Positions 1 to 11,116 of a DNA stretch of 64,000 nucleotides are shown piece after piece. The position numbers and the translations under genes were made by a program. The DNA is taken from NCBI RefSeq assembly GCF_018531465.1, contig NZ_JAHDTF010000040.1:42227-106226 (forward strand), read 5' to 3'. The first letter of the stretch is position 1; each line of letters begins with the position of its first letter. The notes beneath the pieces were generated by a model. It made no database searches. It worked only from the letters and a program-made list of their open reading frames with translations, and was not told the origin of the DNA. This DNA comes from Sphaerisporangium fuscum (GTDB lineage: Bacteria > Actinomycetota > Actinomycetes > Streptosporangiales > Streptosporangiaceae).

Positions 1-657
1 GGCCCGCGTCCTGATCTCCAGGTTGGGCCGGTGCTTGACCGGGTGGAGGTAGGCGCGGGCGGCCGACAGCCGCCGCCCCTTGTGGATGTTGCGGTCGAAG
101 CGGGCGAACCCCTCCTGGCGGTACCCGTTGACGTCGTCGGTCAGCGGGTAGCCGGCCTGCCGCACGGCGTCGAAGAAGGCCGTGAACAGCGGGCCGGCCG
201 CCGGGCCGCGTTCGAGGACCAGGGGGCCGTCCTTGCCCCGCATGACGTCGTCCGGCTCGGCGGCCAGGCAGTTCTCCATGCGCTTGAAGTACGGCAGGCA
301 GTGCGCGAAGTCCCACGTCTCCATGCCGGGGTCGGCGCCCCAGCGCTCGTAGTCCATCGGGTTGCCGCGCTGGAAGATCATCCCGTTGATGCTGCTGGAG
401 CCCCCGAGCACCTTGCCGCGCGCGTGGTAGATGCGGCGACCGTGCATGTGCGGCTCGGGCTCCGACTCGTACTTCCAGTCGTAGAACCGGCTGCCGATCG
501 GGAAGGGAAGCGCGGCCGGCATGTGGATGAAGACGTCCCAGGGGAAGTCCGAGCGGCCGGCCTCCAGAACCAGCACCCGGTTGGAGGGGTCGGCGGACAG
601 CCGGTTCGCCAGTGCGCTCCCGGCCGATCCGCCCCCGACAATGACGAAGTCGTACAT
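1..657 (-). CDS. betA: Choline dehydrogenase-like GMC oxidoreductase, 3' end cut by window edge
   Basis: This is the first 219 residues of a GMC flavoprotein that oxidises choline, and often betaine aldehyde, towards glycine betaine. The N-terminus YDFVIVGGGSAGSALANRL is the FAD-binding GxGxxG fold. It is followed by MPAAL..FP, the EPEPHM motif, RGKVLGGSSSINGM (GMC signature 1) and FQRGNPMDYERW, an order and spacing typical of BetA. The start is the ATG at 655-657; only a weak GAGG lies upstream. The C-terminal substrate and His/Asn catalytic region lies outside the window. It is divergent from the IclR gene, and a dyad (718-734) sits in its probable -35 region. Its place beside a Rieske demethylase operon supports a quaternary-amine substrate. 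The family is certain; choline as substrate is likely but inferred. Confidence 0.9.
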   Translation of the reverse strand, partial: MYDFVIVGGGSAGSALANRLSADPSNRVLVLEAGRSDFPWDVFIHMPAALPFPIGSRFYDWKYESEPEPHMHGRRIYHARGKVLGGSSSINGMIFQRGNPMDYERWGADPGMETWDFAHCLPYFKRMENCLAAEPDDVMRGKDGPLVLERGPAAGPLFTAFFDAVRQAGYPLTDDVNGYRQEGFARFDRNIHKGRRLSAARAYLHPVKHRPNLEIRTRA

Positions 658-717
658 GGCTGCCTCGACTCGCAAGCAGGGGGTAACAGGTCTCAACTGT
701 ATCGAATGGCGCAAAGA

Positions 718-734
718 GTTGCACTATTCGCAAC
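718..734. promoter_or_regulatory. Candidate IclR-type operator (dyad GTTGC-N7-GCAAC)
   Basis: The 17-bp element GTTGCACTATTCGCAAC has perfect 5-bp arms and lies between the divergent betA-like and iclR-like genes. A TACAGT -10-like hexamer for the minus-strand gene lies at 696-701, which puts this dyad on its -35 region. A related element (12 of 17 identical) lies at 7783-7799 upstream of the Rieske ferredoxin operon. Its use by the adjacent IclR protein is inference. Confidence 0.5.
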
Positions 735-750
735 CAAGATTTGTCGCACG

Positions 751-780
751 TTGGCACGTGTTTCTAATAGCGCTTACAGT
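751..780 (+). promoter_or_regulatory. Leaderless-type promoter of the IclR gene
   Basis: TTGGCA (751-756), an 18-bp spacer and TACAGT (775-780) lie just 6 nt before the ATG at 787, and no Shine-Dalgarno is visible. This geometry places the transcript start at or next to the start codon. A second small dyad, CACGT-N4-ACGTG (747-760), overlaps the -35. Confidence 0.5.
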
Positions 781-786
781 CCCGCT

Positions 787-1549
787 ATGGAGAACGACTC
801 TGTCGACGCCCGCCCCGAAGGCAACGGCGGCGTGCAGTCGGTCGACCGCGCCATCAGCATCCTGGACATCCTCTCCCAGCGTGGCGAGGCGGGAGTGAGC
901 GAGATCGCGGCCCAGATCGGGGTGCACAAGTCCACCGTCTTCCGGCTGCTGGCGGCCCTGGAGGGACGGGGCCTGGTGGAGCAGGCCGAGGACCGCGGCA
1001 AGTACCGCCTCGGCTTCGGCATCGTCCGCCTCGCCGGCGGGGTGACCGCGCGCCTCGACCTCACCCAGCAGGGCCGGCCGGTCTGCCGCCGGCTGGCCGA
1101 GGAGATCGGCGAGACCGTCAACATCGCCGTCGTCCGCTCGCACTTCGCCGTCAACCTCGACCAGGTGCGCGGCCCGTCCGCCGTCACGACGTACAACTGG
1201 GTGGGCCAGCTCACCCCGCTGCACGCCACCTCCAGCGGCAAGGTGCTGCTCGCCCACCTCGACGAGCGGCACCGCCGGGAGCTGATCGCCGCCGCCGGCC
1301 TGCCGAGCTTCACCCCCAACACCATCACCTCGATGGAGACGCTGGAGGAACAGCTGCGCACGGCGCGGGAGACGGGGTATGCCATCACCCTGGAGGAGTA
1401 CGAGATCGGGCTGAACGCCATGGCGGCCCCCGTCCGCGCCTACGACGGCGAGGTGGTGGCCGCCGTCAGCGCCTCCGGCCCGGCCTACCGCTTCAGCGAG
1501 CTGCGCATGCGCGAACTCGCCCCCCGCCTGCTGGCCGGGGCGAACGACA

Positions 1550-1578
<29 letters not shown>
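787..1578 (+). CDS. IclR family transcriptional regulator
   Basis: This 263-residue protein has the two-domain IclR layout: an N-terminal winged helix (about residues 18-80, with VDRAISILDILSQRGEAGVSEIAAQIGVHKSTV split across it) and a C-terminal effector domain ending in SRRLGYAG. An upstream in-frame extension exists, but it crosses the divergent gene, so I take the ATG at 787; a -10-like TACAGT 6 nt upstream fits leaderless translation. Its last 29 bases overlap the end of the convergent molybdoenzyme gene. Its place between betA and the C1 operon, with a shared dyad at both promoters, suggests it controls methylated-amine catabolism. Whether it represses or activates, and its ligand, cannot be read from sequence. 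Confidence 0.92.
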
Positions 1579-3838
<2,260 letters not shown>

Positions 3839-3890
3839 CCTGCCTCCCTGTTGATTTTGCTCGCTCCGCTCGCGGGGCGAGTGCGCGCCG

Positions 3891-5021
3891 CTAGGCGGAC
3901 GCGGTCTTCAGTTTGCCGAGCACCCAGTCGTGGAACGCCCCGATGTGGTGCTCGCTCGGCACCAGGACGCCGCCCTCGGCGTACGCCCTGGAGCTCATCG
4001 CGGGCTGGCACCTCTCGCAGGCGTCGAAGTCCTGCTCGTTGACCCGGTGGAACAGCTCGACCGAGCGGCCGAGATCCTTGCCGGAGTCGACGACGTCCCT
4101 CAAGAACAGCCAGTCGCACTCCACGATCGTACGATCGGCCGCCAGAGGGAACATCCGGTGGATGATGACATGGTCGGGCACCAGGTTCACGAACACCTGC
4201 GGCTTGATCGTGATGGCGTAGTAGCGGCGGTCCTGGTCGTCGCTCACCGTCGGGATGCGGTCGACCCCCTCCGAGCCGTCGACGGTGAAGCCCTGGATCT
4301 CCTCGCCGAACTCCGCGCCGTGCCCCACGTAGTACTGCGCGGCGTAGCCGTCGGCGAACTCCGGCAGCACCTCGGTCAGCTCCGGGTGGATCGTGGCGCA
4401 GTGGTAGCACTCCATGAAGTTCTCGACGATCAGCTTCCAGTTGGCCTTCACGTCGTAGACGATGCGGCGGCCCACCGAGAGATTCTCCACGTCGTAGTGC
4501 TCGATCGACTCCAGGTCGCCGAGCCGGGTGCGCACCTCGCCGAGCACGTCGTCCTCGAACGACGGCGGCTCGTCGGCCAGGCACACCCACACGTAGCCGA
4601 GCCACTCGCGCACGTGCACCTTGACCAGCCCGTACTGCACGCGGTCGATGTCGGGCATCTTGGTCAGGTTGGGCGCGGCGATCAGCTTGCCCTCCAGGTC
4701 GTAGGTCCAGGCGTGGTAGGGGCACTGGAAGGCCCGCTTGACCTCGCCGGACTCCTCGGTGCACAGCCGGGCGCCCCGGTGGCGGCACACGTTGAGGAAG
4801 GCGCGGATGGAATTGTCGCGGGCGCGGCTGACGATCACGCTCTCGCGTCCCACGGTCACGGTCTTGAACGCCCCGGGCTTGGCCAGGTCGGACGCCCGGG
4901 CCACGCAGAACCACATCGACTCGAAGATGTGCGCCTGCTCCAGCGCGAAGATGCTCTCGTCGGTGTAGTAGTGGCCGGGAAGGGTGGAAATGACGCTCGG
5001 GGGCAGGCTTCTCGTACTCAC
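3891..5021 (-). CDS. Rieske oxygenase large subunit, glycine betaine/quaternary amine demethylase-like
   Basis: This is the terminal oxygenase of a Rieske non-haem iron system. The [2Fe-2S] ligands are C79-x-H81 and C100-x2-H103 (CRHRGARLC...CPYHAW). The mononuclear iron site is ENFMECYHCATIHPEL, with E204, H207 and H212. The overall layout resembles GbcA/CntA-type oxygenases that demethylate glycine betaine or carnitine and release formaldehyde. I chose the GTG at 5021 because GAAGGAGGT lies just upstream; the ATG at 5039 has no ribosome site. A cognate Rieske ferredoxin and FAD reductase are in the same operon, as is a formaldehyde dehydrogenase, which strongly supports a demethylation reaction. 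Glycine betaine as the substrate is inferred from the neighbouring BetA; stachydrine or another betaine is possible. Confidence 0.88.
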   Translation of the reverse strand: MSTRSLPPSVISTLPGHYYTDESIFALEQAHIFESMWFCVARASDLAKPGAFKTVTVGRESVIVSRARDNSIRAFLNVCRHRGARLCTEESGEVKRAFQCPYHAWTYDLEGKLIAAPNLTKMPDIDRVQYGLVKVHVREWLGYVWVCLADEPPSFEDDVLGEVRTRLGDLESIEHYDVENLSVGRRIVYDVKANWKLIVENFMECYHCATIHPELTEVLPEFADGYAAQYYVGHGAEFGEEIQGFTVDGSEGVDRIPTVSDDQDRRYYAITIKPQVFVNLVPDHVIIHRMFPLAADRTIVECDWLFLRDVVDSGKDLGRSVELFHRVNEQDFDACERCQPAMSSRAYAEGGVLVPSEHHIGAFHDWVLGKLKTASA

Positions 5022-5126
5022 GGGACCTCCTTCATTCACTGCGGGCCGGGGCCGCCTGACGGCGGGTCCGGTCGTCTGTCCGGGGCGCCTCGGCCGTATC
5101 CGAGGTCACGATGTGTCCGGCGCGCC

Positions 5127-6212
5127 TCACAGGACGACCACCGAACGCAGCACCTCACCGCGGTGCATCTTCTCGAAGGCCTTCTCGACCTCGTCCAACC
5201 CGATTGTCTCGCTGACGAAAGCGTCGAGGTCGAACCGCCCCTGCAGATAGAGGGACACGAGCATCGGGAAGTCGCGGCTGGGCAGGCAGTCGCCGTACCA
5301 GCTCGACCTGAGCGCGCCGCCGCGGCCGAAGACGTCCAGCAGCGGCAGCTTCAGGGTCATCTCCGGGGTGGGGACGCCGACGAGCACGGCCGTGCCGGCG
5401 AGGTCGCGGGCGTAGAAGGCCTGCTCGAACGTCTCGGGCCTGCCCACCGCGTCCACCACGACGTCGGCGCCGAACCCGCCGGTGAGTTCACGGATCGCCT
5501 CGACGGGGTCGCCGCGGCGGGCGTCGACGGTGTGGGTGGCCCCGAAGCGGCGGGCGCCCTCCAGCTTCCGCTCGTCCACGTCCACCGCGATGATCTTGAT
5601 GGCTCCGGCCAGGTTCGCGCCCGCGATCGCCGCGTTGCCGACGCCGCCGCAGCCGATCACGGCGACGGTGTCCCCGCGGCTCACCCCTCCGGTGTTGACG
5701 GCCGCGCCGAAGCCGGCCATCACCCCGCAGCCGAGCAGCCCGGCCGCGGCGGGCGAGGCCGCGGGGTCGACCTTGGTGCACTGCCCGGCGGCCACCAGGG
5801 TCTTCTCGGCGAAGGCGCCGATGCCGAGCGCGGGTGACAGCTCGGTGCCGTCGGCCAGCGTCATCTTCTGCCTGGCGTTGTGGGTGGCGAAGCAGTACTG
5901 CGGACGGCCGCGCAGGCAGGCGCGGCAGGAGCCGCACACCGCGCGCCAGTTGAGGACGACGAAGTCGCCCGGGGCGACGTCGGTCACCCCCTCGCCGACG
6001 GCCTCGACGACGCCGGCCGCCTCGTGCCCGAGCAGGAAGGGGAAGTCGCCGGAGATGCCGCCCTCCCGGTAGTGCAGGTCGGTGTGGCAGACCCCGCAGG
6101 CCTGCACGCGCACCAGGGCCTCGCCGGGCCCGGGGTCGGGGACGATGATCGTCTCCACGCCGACCGGCTCGCCCTTGCCCTTCGCGACGACTCCACGCAC
6201 TTCGTGCGCCAT
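5127..6212 (-). CDS. mscR: S-(hydroxymethyl)mycothiol dehydrogenase (formaldehyde oxidation)
   Basis: This 361-residue zinc-dependent class III-type alcohol dehydrogenase is of the mycothiol branch. It oxidises the adduct of formaldehyde and mycothiol to S-formylmycothiol with NAD. Catalytic-zinc ligands are C39 or C42 (ACGVCHTD) and H63-E64; the structural zinc lobe is C93, C96, C99 and C107. The Rossmann motif is VIGCGGVGNAAIAGA. GGAGGAGAAGG precedes the ATG. It lies 23 nt after the ferredoxin reductase and 105 nt before the oxygenase gene, so it is placed to remove the formaldehyde released by the Rieske enzyme. Mycothiol dependence also fits an actinobacterial host. I am confident of the family and reaction. 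Confidence 0.93.
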   Translation of the reverse strand: MAHEVRGVVAKGKGEPVGVETIIVPDPGPGEALVRVQACGVCHTDLHYREGGISGDFPFLLGHEAAGVVEAVGEGVTDVAPGDFVVLNWRAVCGSCRACLRGRPQYCFATHNARQKMTLADGTELSPALGIGAFAEKTLVAAGQCTKVDPAASPAAAGLLGCGVMAGFGAAVNTGGVSRGDTVAVIGCGGVGNAAIAGANLAGAIKIIAVDVDERKLEGARRFGATHTVDARRGDPVEAIRELTGGFGADVVVDAVGRPETFEQAFYARDLAGTAVLVGVPTPEMTLKLPLLDVFGRGGALRSSWYGDCLPSRDFPMLVSLYLQGRFDLDAFVSETIGLDEVEKAFEKMHRGEVLRSVVVL

Positions 6213-6235
6213 GTGATCCTTCTCCTCCGGGACGA

Positions 6236-7405
6236 CTACGCGGTGGTGACGACGTCGAGGCGACGGCGCCAGCGGGTGAACTGCCGGACCTGGTTCACGC
6301 CGAGCACGGCGACCGCCTGCCCCTCCCGCCGGTAGACGGCGAGGAAGCTCCGGGAGGCCAGGTCGCCCTCCTCCACGGTGACGGTGCAGTCAGGGCCGGC
6401 GTGGCCGGCGAACTGGATCTTCACGTCGTACTGGTCCGACCAGAAGTACGGCGCCCTGGCGGGAGGCGGGGCGGCCGTCCCGCCGGACAGCAGCGTGGCC
6501 GCGGCCGTGGCGGCGCGCTGGAGCGCGGGCGTCCAGTGCTCGACGCGGTGGTGCCGCCCGAGGGCCGGCTCGAACCAGGTGCAGCAGTCGCCGACGGCGA
6601 CCACGCCGGGCAGGGCCGTGGCGCCCGCGGCGTCGCAGAGCACCCCGCCCGGGCCGATCTCGACGCCCGATCCCTCCAGCCACGCGGTGGTGGGCCGGGC
6701 GCCGATGCCGGCGAGCACGACGTCGGCGGGCAGCCTCCGGCCGTCCTCCAGCAGCACGCCGTCGACGCGGCCGTTCCCGGTGAGGGCCCGCACGCCGGTG
6801 CCGCACAGCAGCCGGACCCCGTGGTCACCGTGCAGGGACGCGATCACCGCGCCCATCTCGGCCCCGAGCGCCAGGGCGAGCGGGGCGGGGGCGGCCTCGA
6901 CGACCGTGACCTCCAGGCCGAGCCCGCGGGCGGTGGAGGCGACCTCCGCGCCGACGAAGCCCGCGCCGATCACCACCAGGCGGCGTCCCCCGGTCAGCTC
7001 GGCGCGGAGGGCCCGGGCGTCGTCCAGGGTGCGCAGGGTGTGGACGCCGGCGAGGCCGTCGGTGCCGGGCAGCGAGCGGGCGGCGGCGCCGGTGGCGACG
7101 ACGATCCCGTCGGCCCGTACCGAGGTGCCGTCGTCCAGCAGCACGCGGCGGTCGCGCGGGTCGAGCCCGATCGCGGTGACCCCGAGGCGCCACTCGGCCG
7201 CGAGGTCCTCCCCTTCGGCCTCCAGCGCCAGGTCGGCCTCGCCGATCCGGCCGGCGAGGAAGTCCTTGGAGAGCGGCGGCCGGTCGTAGGGCCGGTGCCG
7301 CTCGGCTCCGATGATCGTCAGCGGGCCGTCGTACCCCTGGGCGCGCAGCGCACGCGCGGCGGACAGGCCCGCCAGCGACGCGCCGACGACGGCGACCGAC
7401 CTCAC
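6236..7405 (-). CDS. FAD-dependent ferredoxin reductase of the Rieske system
   Basis: This 389-residue pyridine-nucleotide-disulfide-type reductase passes electrons from NAD(P)H to the Rieske ferredoxin. The N-terminal FAD motif is VAVVGASLAGLSAARALR, followed by the RPPLSKD motif usual in ferredoxin reductases of dioxygenase systems. The NAD-binding motif is VVIGAGFVGAEVAS, and the second FAD contact is VVAVGDCCTWF. The C-terminal reductase domain carries YFWSDQYDVKIQFAGHAG. The start is the GTG at 7405, which overlaps the stop of the Rieske ferredoxin gene (GTGA), so translation is probably coupled. It is a BphA4/CamA-like family member; the partner is inferred from the gene order. Confidence 0.9.
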   Translation of the reverse strand: MRSVAVVGASLAGLSAARALRAQGYDGPLTIIGAERHRPYDRPPLSKDFLAGRIGEADLALEAEGEDLAAEWRLGVTAIGLDPRDRRVLLDDGTSVRADGIVVATGAAARSLPGTDGLAGVHTLRTLDDARALRAELTGGRRLVVIGAGFVGAEVASTARGLGLEVTVVEAAPAPLALALGAEMGAVIASLHGDHGVRLLCGTGVRALTGNGRVDGVLLEDGRRLPADVVLAGIGARPTTAWLEGSGVEIGPGGVLCDAAGATALPGVVAVGDCCTWFEPALGRHHRVEHWTPALQRAATAAATLLSGGTAAPPPARAPYFWSDQYDVKIQFAGHAGPDCTVTVEEGDLASRSFLAVYRREGQAVAVLGVNQVRQFTRWRRRLDVVTTA

Positions 7406-7749
7406 TCCGTCCCCGCAGGGGCGCCGGGCGGCAGGTTGGGCGCGTCCTGCGACGGGATCACGTAAACGGTGCCGTCCTCGACGACCACCTGGTGGGTGCG
7501 GACGGGCAGCTTGGCGGGCGGCGCGTCCACCTTCCCGGTGCGCAGGTCGAAGCGGGAGGCGTGCAGCGGGCATTCCACCTCGCACCCCTCGAGCCACCCG
7601 TCGGCGAGCGAGGCGTCCTGGTGGGTGCAGGTGTCGTCGATGGCATAGATCTCGCCGTCGTCGGTGTGGAAGACGGCGATGGGCGGTTCGGCGTCGAGCC
7701 GGAAGGCCTCGCCCCGGGGAAGGGCTGCGAGGGGGCACGCAGGGATCAT
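7402..7749 (-). CDS. Rieske [2Fe-2S] ferredoxin
   Basis: This small soluble protein of 115 residues has the Rieske ligand pattern C-T-H ... C-P-L-H (CTHQDASLADGWLEGCEVECPLHASRF, shown here by its ligands at about 41, 43, 60 and 63). It is the normal size for a bacterial dioxygenase ferredoxin and lacks a signal peptide. It is the first gene of the operon, with a 4-base overlap into the reductase, and would shuttle electrons from that reductase to the oxygenase. A GGGGT stretch lies upstream of the ATG at 7749. A candidate operator lies 34-50 nt before the start. NirD-like small subunits also have this fold, but the context favours an oxygenase ferredoxin. Confidence 0.92.
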   Translation of the reverse strand: MIPACPLAALPRGEAFRLDAEPPIAVFHTDDGEIYAIDDTCTHQDASLADGWLEGCEVECPLHASRFDLRTGKVDAPPAKLPVRTHQVVVEDGTVYVIPSQDAPNLPPGAPAGTE

Positions 7750-7782
7750 CGCGACATACCCCAGTTTCGTAGGACGGAACGA

Positions 7783-7799
7783 GCATCGCTATACGCAAC
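7783..7799. promoter_or_regulatory. Second copy of the candidate IclR operator
   Basis: GCATCGCTATACGCAAC matches the element at 718-734 at 12 of 17 positions, sharing the core CTAT-N-CGCAAC. It lies 34 bp upstream of the Rieske ferredoxin start. Two related elements at the two catabolic promoters of one pathway suggest one regulator. The left arm here is degenerate, so confidence is moderate. Confidence 0.45.
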
Positions 7800-7851
7800 A
7801 GCGTGCGCTTCGCACAGCCACCCTGTCAAGGGTCGACATTGGGCCATAAAC

Positions 7852-7865
7852 CCCCACATGTGGGG
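7852..7865. promoter_or_regulatory. Perfect 14-bp palindrome CCCCACATGTGGGG
   Basis: This is a perfect palindrome with no spacer, located about 100 bp upstream of the Rieske operon start and 200 bp upstream of the SARP start. It could be an operator for either. No matching regulator can be assigned. Confidence 0.35.
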
Positions 7866-8032
7866 CTACCTCAGCATCGGCGATCCGGCCGGGCCGCAAT
7901 CCATCCCGTAACGGCTGCGAACTGGAACAACACCACGAAATCGCTCGCGATGTGCTCCCCGGACGACGGAATCGTTCGTGGCGCCACCGGCCACCCGCCA
8001 CATCGCAAGTCGGTTTCAATTCGTGAGCACAC

Positions 8033-8061
8033 TTCGCCTTTCCGTAAAATCCGGCTATAAC
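8033..8061 (+). promoter_or_regulatory. Leaderless-type promoter of the SARP gene
   Basis: TTCGCC (8033-8038), a 17-bp spacer and TATAAC (8056-8061) are followed 7 nt later by the ATG at 8069. The -10 is strong and the -35 weak. The spacing implies transcription starting on or beside the start codon. Confidence 0.5.
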
Positions 8062-8068
8062 TAGCCAA

Positions 8069-11002
8069 ATGTTCCGCAGCGTGCGGAGGACAGAGGCGCA
8101 GGGAACGGGATCATCTGTGAGTGCTGGAACGGTACAACTCGACTTCTCTGTTCTGGGCCCGCTCTCGGTGACCCGTGACGGGCAGGCACTCGATCTCGGC
8201 GGAGCGCGCGTCAAGGCGCTGGTCGCGACGCTGCTGATAGCCCAGGGCAAGGTCGTCACGGTCGACCGCATCGTCGAGGCGGTCTGGGGCGACGAGGCCC
8301 CCGGCAGCGTCATGTCGAGCCTCTATTCGTACATCACCAAGCTCCGCAAAGTGCTCGAACCACACCGTCCCGCCCGGGCGTCCACCGGCATCCTCGACCG
8401 TCAGGGCCCCGGATACGTGCTGCGCGTGCGGCCCGAGTCGGTGGACGCCGAGCGGTTCGCCGCCCTCGCCGAACGCGGCTCCCGCCTGCTGGAGGAGGAC
8501 CCCGCCGCGGCCGCCGCCGACCTGTCGGCCGCGCTCGGCCTGTGGCGCGGCCCCGCGTACGTCGACCTCGGCGACACCGACGTCGCCACGGCCGAGATCG
8601 CCCGGCTGGAGAACGCCCGCCTCGCCGCCCGCCAGGACCACGCCGCGGCCCGGCTCGGCCTGGGCGAGGCGGTCGCCGCGGTCGGCCAGCTCGAGTCGCT
8701 GGTCCGCGAGCACCCGCTCGCCGAACGTTCCTGGGAGCTGCTGGCCCTCGCCCTGTACCGCGCCGGCCGCCAGGGCGACGCGCTCGCCGCCCTGCGCACC
8801 GCGCGGGAACGGCTCATCGACGAGCTCGGCGTCGACCCCGGCCCGTCTCTCCGCGCGATGGAGAGCGCCGTACTCCAGCAGGACCCCGCGCTGGAATGGA
8901 AACCCCGTCAGGAGAGCGCCAAGCTCACCGAGGCTCCCGCCCAGCCGGAACCGTCCCGTCCCCAGCTCCCGACCCCGCTGACCCCGCTCATCGGCCGCGA
9001 CGCCGCCATCGGCACCGTCAAGCAGCTCCTCGCCGCGCACCGGCTGGTGACCATCACCGGGCCCGGCGGCAGCGGCAAGACCCGCACGGCGCTGGAGGTC
9101 GCCCGGGACCACCTGGGCCAGGCCGGCAGCGAGGGCCCCTGGCTCGCCCTGCTCGCCGACATCACCGACGAGGCCCTCCTGTCGACCGCCATCGGCACGG
9201 CCATCGGCACCTCTCTCGCCAAGGACGCCGGCGAGCTCGCCACGTCGATCGGCGAGCGTCGCATGCTGCTCGTCCTCGACAACTGCGAGCACCTGGTGGA
9301 CGCCGTGGCGGGACTGGCCGAGACCCTGCTGTCGCGCTGCCCCGGACTGCGGCTGCTGGCCACCAGCAGGGAGCCGCTGGCGATCGCCGGCGAGGCCACC
9401 TGGGACCTGCCTCCGCTGGACCCCGAGGGTGACGCCGTCGAACTGTTCGTGGAACGCTCCCGCGCCCTGCGGCCCGACTGGCGTCCCAACCACGGCGAGC
9501 GCGAGCTGATCTCCCGCATCTGCGCCGAGCTCGACGGCCTGCCCCTGGCGATCGAACTGGCCGCCGCCCAGACCCGCGTGCTGTCGCTGGAGCAGATCGA
9601 CGAAGGGCTGCACGACCGCTTCACCCTCCTCTCCGGCGGCTCCCGCACCGCTCCGGCCCGCCACCGCAGCCTCGAGGCGGCCATCGAGTCGAGCGCACGC
9701 CTGCTCACCCCGGCCGAAAGGCGGCTTCTCGGCTGCTTCAGCCTCTTCGAGGGAGGGTTCGACCTGGAGGCGGCCGAGCGCGTGTCCGACCGCTCCCCCG
9801 TGCTGCTCGGGCTGACCGGGCTCGTCTCCAAGTCCCTGATCACCGTCGACGGCGCCCGCACGCCGCGCCGCTACCGCATGCTGGAGACGATCCGGCAGTA
9901 CGCCCTGCGCGCGCTGTCCGCCGAGGAGCGTTCCCTCTGGGAGCAGCGCCACCTCGGCTGGGCGGTCGAGCTGGCCGAGACCGCGGGCCGGCGGCTGCGG
10001 ACGTTCGACGGCGAGCTGTGGATGCGCAGGCTGCGCCACGAGCAGGCGAACATGCGCGCCGCGCTCACCCGGGCCCTGGCCACCGGCGACGGGGAGGCGG
10101 CGCTGCGGATCTCCACCGCCCTGTCGTGGTACTGGTACCGCGCCGCCCACGTCCACGAGGGCATCGGGTGGCTCGGCAAGGCCCTCGACGCGGTCCCCGC
10201 CGAGCACCCGGGACGGGGCCAGGCGCTGATCGGCCGGGCCCTGCTGCGTTACCTGGCCGGGGACCCGATCGGCGGCAACGACGACGTCGAGATCGCGCTG
10301 ACGCAGGCCGAGGCCTCCGGCGACATCGAGGTCATGGCCCGGGCCCTGCCCTACCGCGCGTACTTCCTCCAGCTCAGCGGCAACCCGGGGCAGGCCAAAC
10401 TCGCGATGGCCGAGGGATGGAACCACGTGCAGGCCGCGGGGCTGCCGTGGATCGAGGCCGAGCTGATGATGGTCCGCGGGCAGGTCACCCGGGTCGCCGG
10501 GGATCCCGCCCTGGCCGCCGGCCAGCTCCTGCAGGCCGCCGACATCGCCAAGGCGTGCGGGCACGACTGGGCGTACTGCTCCTCGGTGTGGATCGGCGTG
10601 AAGGTCGCCATGGACCTCGGCGAGGTCGAGCGGGCCATCCAGCAGGCGGCGCGCCTGGTGGTGTACCTCGGCCGCACCGAGGACGTGACCTCCTGGCTCG
10701 CGGGCGCGCACGTGCTGGCGGGCGCCCTCGGCATGGCCGGCCGGGCGATAGAGGGCGGCGTCCTGCTCGGCGCGGTCAACGCCATCGGATCCCGGGTGGG
10801 GTACTCCCCCCAGCTGATGGACCCCCTGGACGGCCCGCGCAACGTCGCGGCCGTGCGCGCGATGCTGTCCCCGGAGGAGTACGACGAGGCGACCTCGATG
10901 GGGGCGAGCCTCAGCAAGGAGGACGTCACGGCCATGGCCCGCCGCCTCCTCGCCGAACAGTCCGACACCGACCACCTCACCGTCCCCGCCGACCACCTCT
11001 GA
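8069..11002 (+). CDS. AfsR/SARP-type regulator with BTAD, NTPase and TPR-like domains
   Basis: This 977-residue regulator starts with an OmpR-like winged helix (about residues 15-105, with LSVTRDGQALDLGGARVKAL and YSYITKLRKVLEP). A BTAD bacterial activation domain follows (about 110-260, ending DELGVDPGPSLRAME), then an NB-ARC/STAND NTPase with P-loop GPGGSGKT at about 331-338, Walker B LLVLDNCEH near 402 and LPLAIELAA. The C-terminal half is helical, TPR-like. Proteins of this layout activate secondary metabolism or development genes. The ATG at 8069 is supported by a -10 box 7 nt upstream; an alternative GTG lies at 8117. No biosynthetic cluster is adjacent, so the target is unknown. Confidence 0.9.
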   Translation: MFRSVRRTEAQGTGSSVSAGTVQLDFSVLGPLSVTRDGQALDLGGARVKALVATLLIAQGKVVTVDRIVEAVWGDEAPGSVMSSLYSYITKLRKVLEPHRPARASTGILDRQGPGYVLRVRPESVDAERFAALAERGSRLLEEDPAAAAADLSAALGLWRGPAYVDLGDTDVATAEIARLENARLAARQDHAAARLGLGEAVAAVGQLESLVREHPLAERSWELLALALYRAGRQGDALAALRTARERLIDELGVDPGPSLRAMESAVLQQDPALEWKPRQESAKLTEAPAQPEPSRPQLPTPLTPLIGRDAAIGTVKQLLAAHRLVTITGPGGSGKTRTALEVARDHLGQAGSEGPWLALLADITDEALLSTAIGTAIGTSLAKDAGELATSIGERRMLLVLDNCEHLVDAVAGLAETLLSRCPGLRLLATSREPLAIAGEATWDLPPLDPEGDAVELFVERSRALRPDWRPNHGERELISRICAELDGLPLAIELAAAQTRVLSLEQIDEGLHDRFTLLSGGSRTAPARHRSLEAAIESSARLLTPAERRLLGCFSLFEGGFDLEAAERVSDRSPVLLGLTGLVSKSLITVDGARTPRRYRMLETIRQYALRALSAEERSLWEQRHLGWAVELAETAGRRLRTFDGELWMRRLRHEQANMRAALTRALATGDGEAALRISTALSWYWYRAAHVHEGIGWLGKALDAVPAEHPGRGQALIGRALLRYLAGDPIGGNDDVEIALTQAEASGDIEVMARALPYRAYFLQLSGNPGQAKLAMAEGWNHVQAAGLPWIEAELMMVRGQVTRVAGDPALAAGQLLQAADIAKACGHDWAYCSSVWIGVKVAMDLGEVERAIQQAARLVVYLGRTEDVTSWLAGAHVLAGALGMAGRAIEGGVLLGAVNAIGSRVGYSPQLMDPLDGPRNVAAVRAMLSPEEYDEATSMGASLSKEDVTAMARRLLAEQSDTDHLTVPADHL

Positions 11003-11116
11003 CCCCACCCCCGCCGCTCCGCCCCGGTCACCGTGGGTGGCGACCCTTTGTAATGTTTTGCGTGGGATCCGTGGTTTGTTCGGCAACGGATCATTCCTTT
11101 GGCAAGATTGCTGACC

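Larger units (their letters stand above)
7750..8068. other. Divergent intergenic region of 319 bp
   Basis: No coding sequence is evident. The stretch holds the upstream region of the Rieske operon on the minus strand (with the dyad at 7783-7799 and a small GTGCG-CTT-CGCAC hairpin at 7803-7815), a 14-bp perfect palindrome at 7852-7865 and the promoter of the SARP gene at 8033-8061. It is clearly less GC-rich than its neighbours near the SARP start. Confidence 0.7.

Noticed and set aside
31..786. N-terminal extension of the IclR gene back to position 31
   Set aside because: It lies antisense to the BetA-like gene and has no IclR-like sequence; a good promoter and ATG lie at 751-787.
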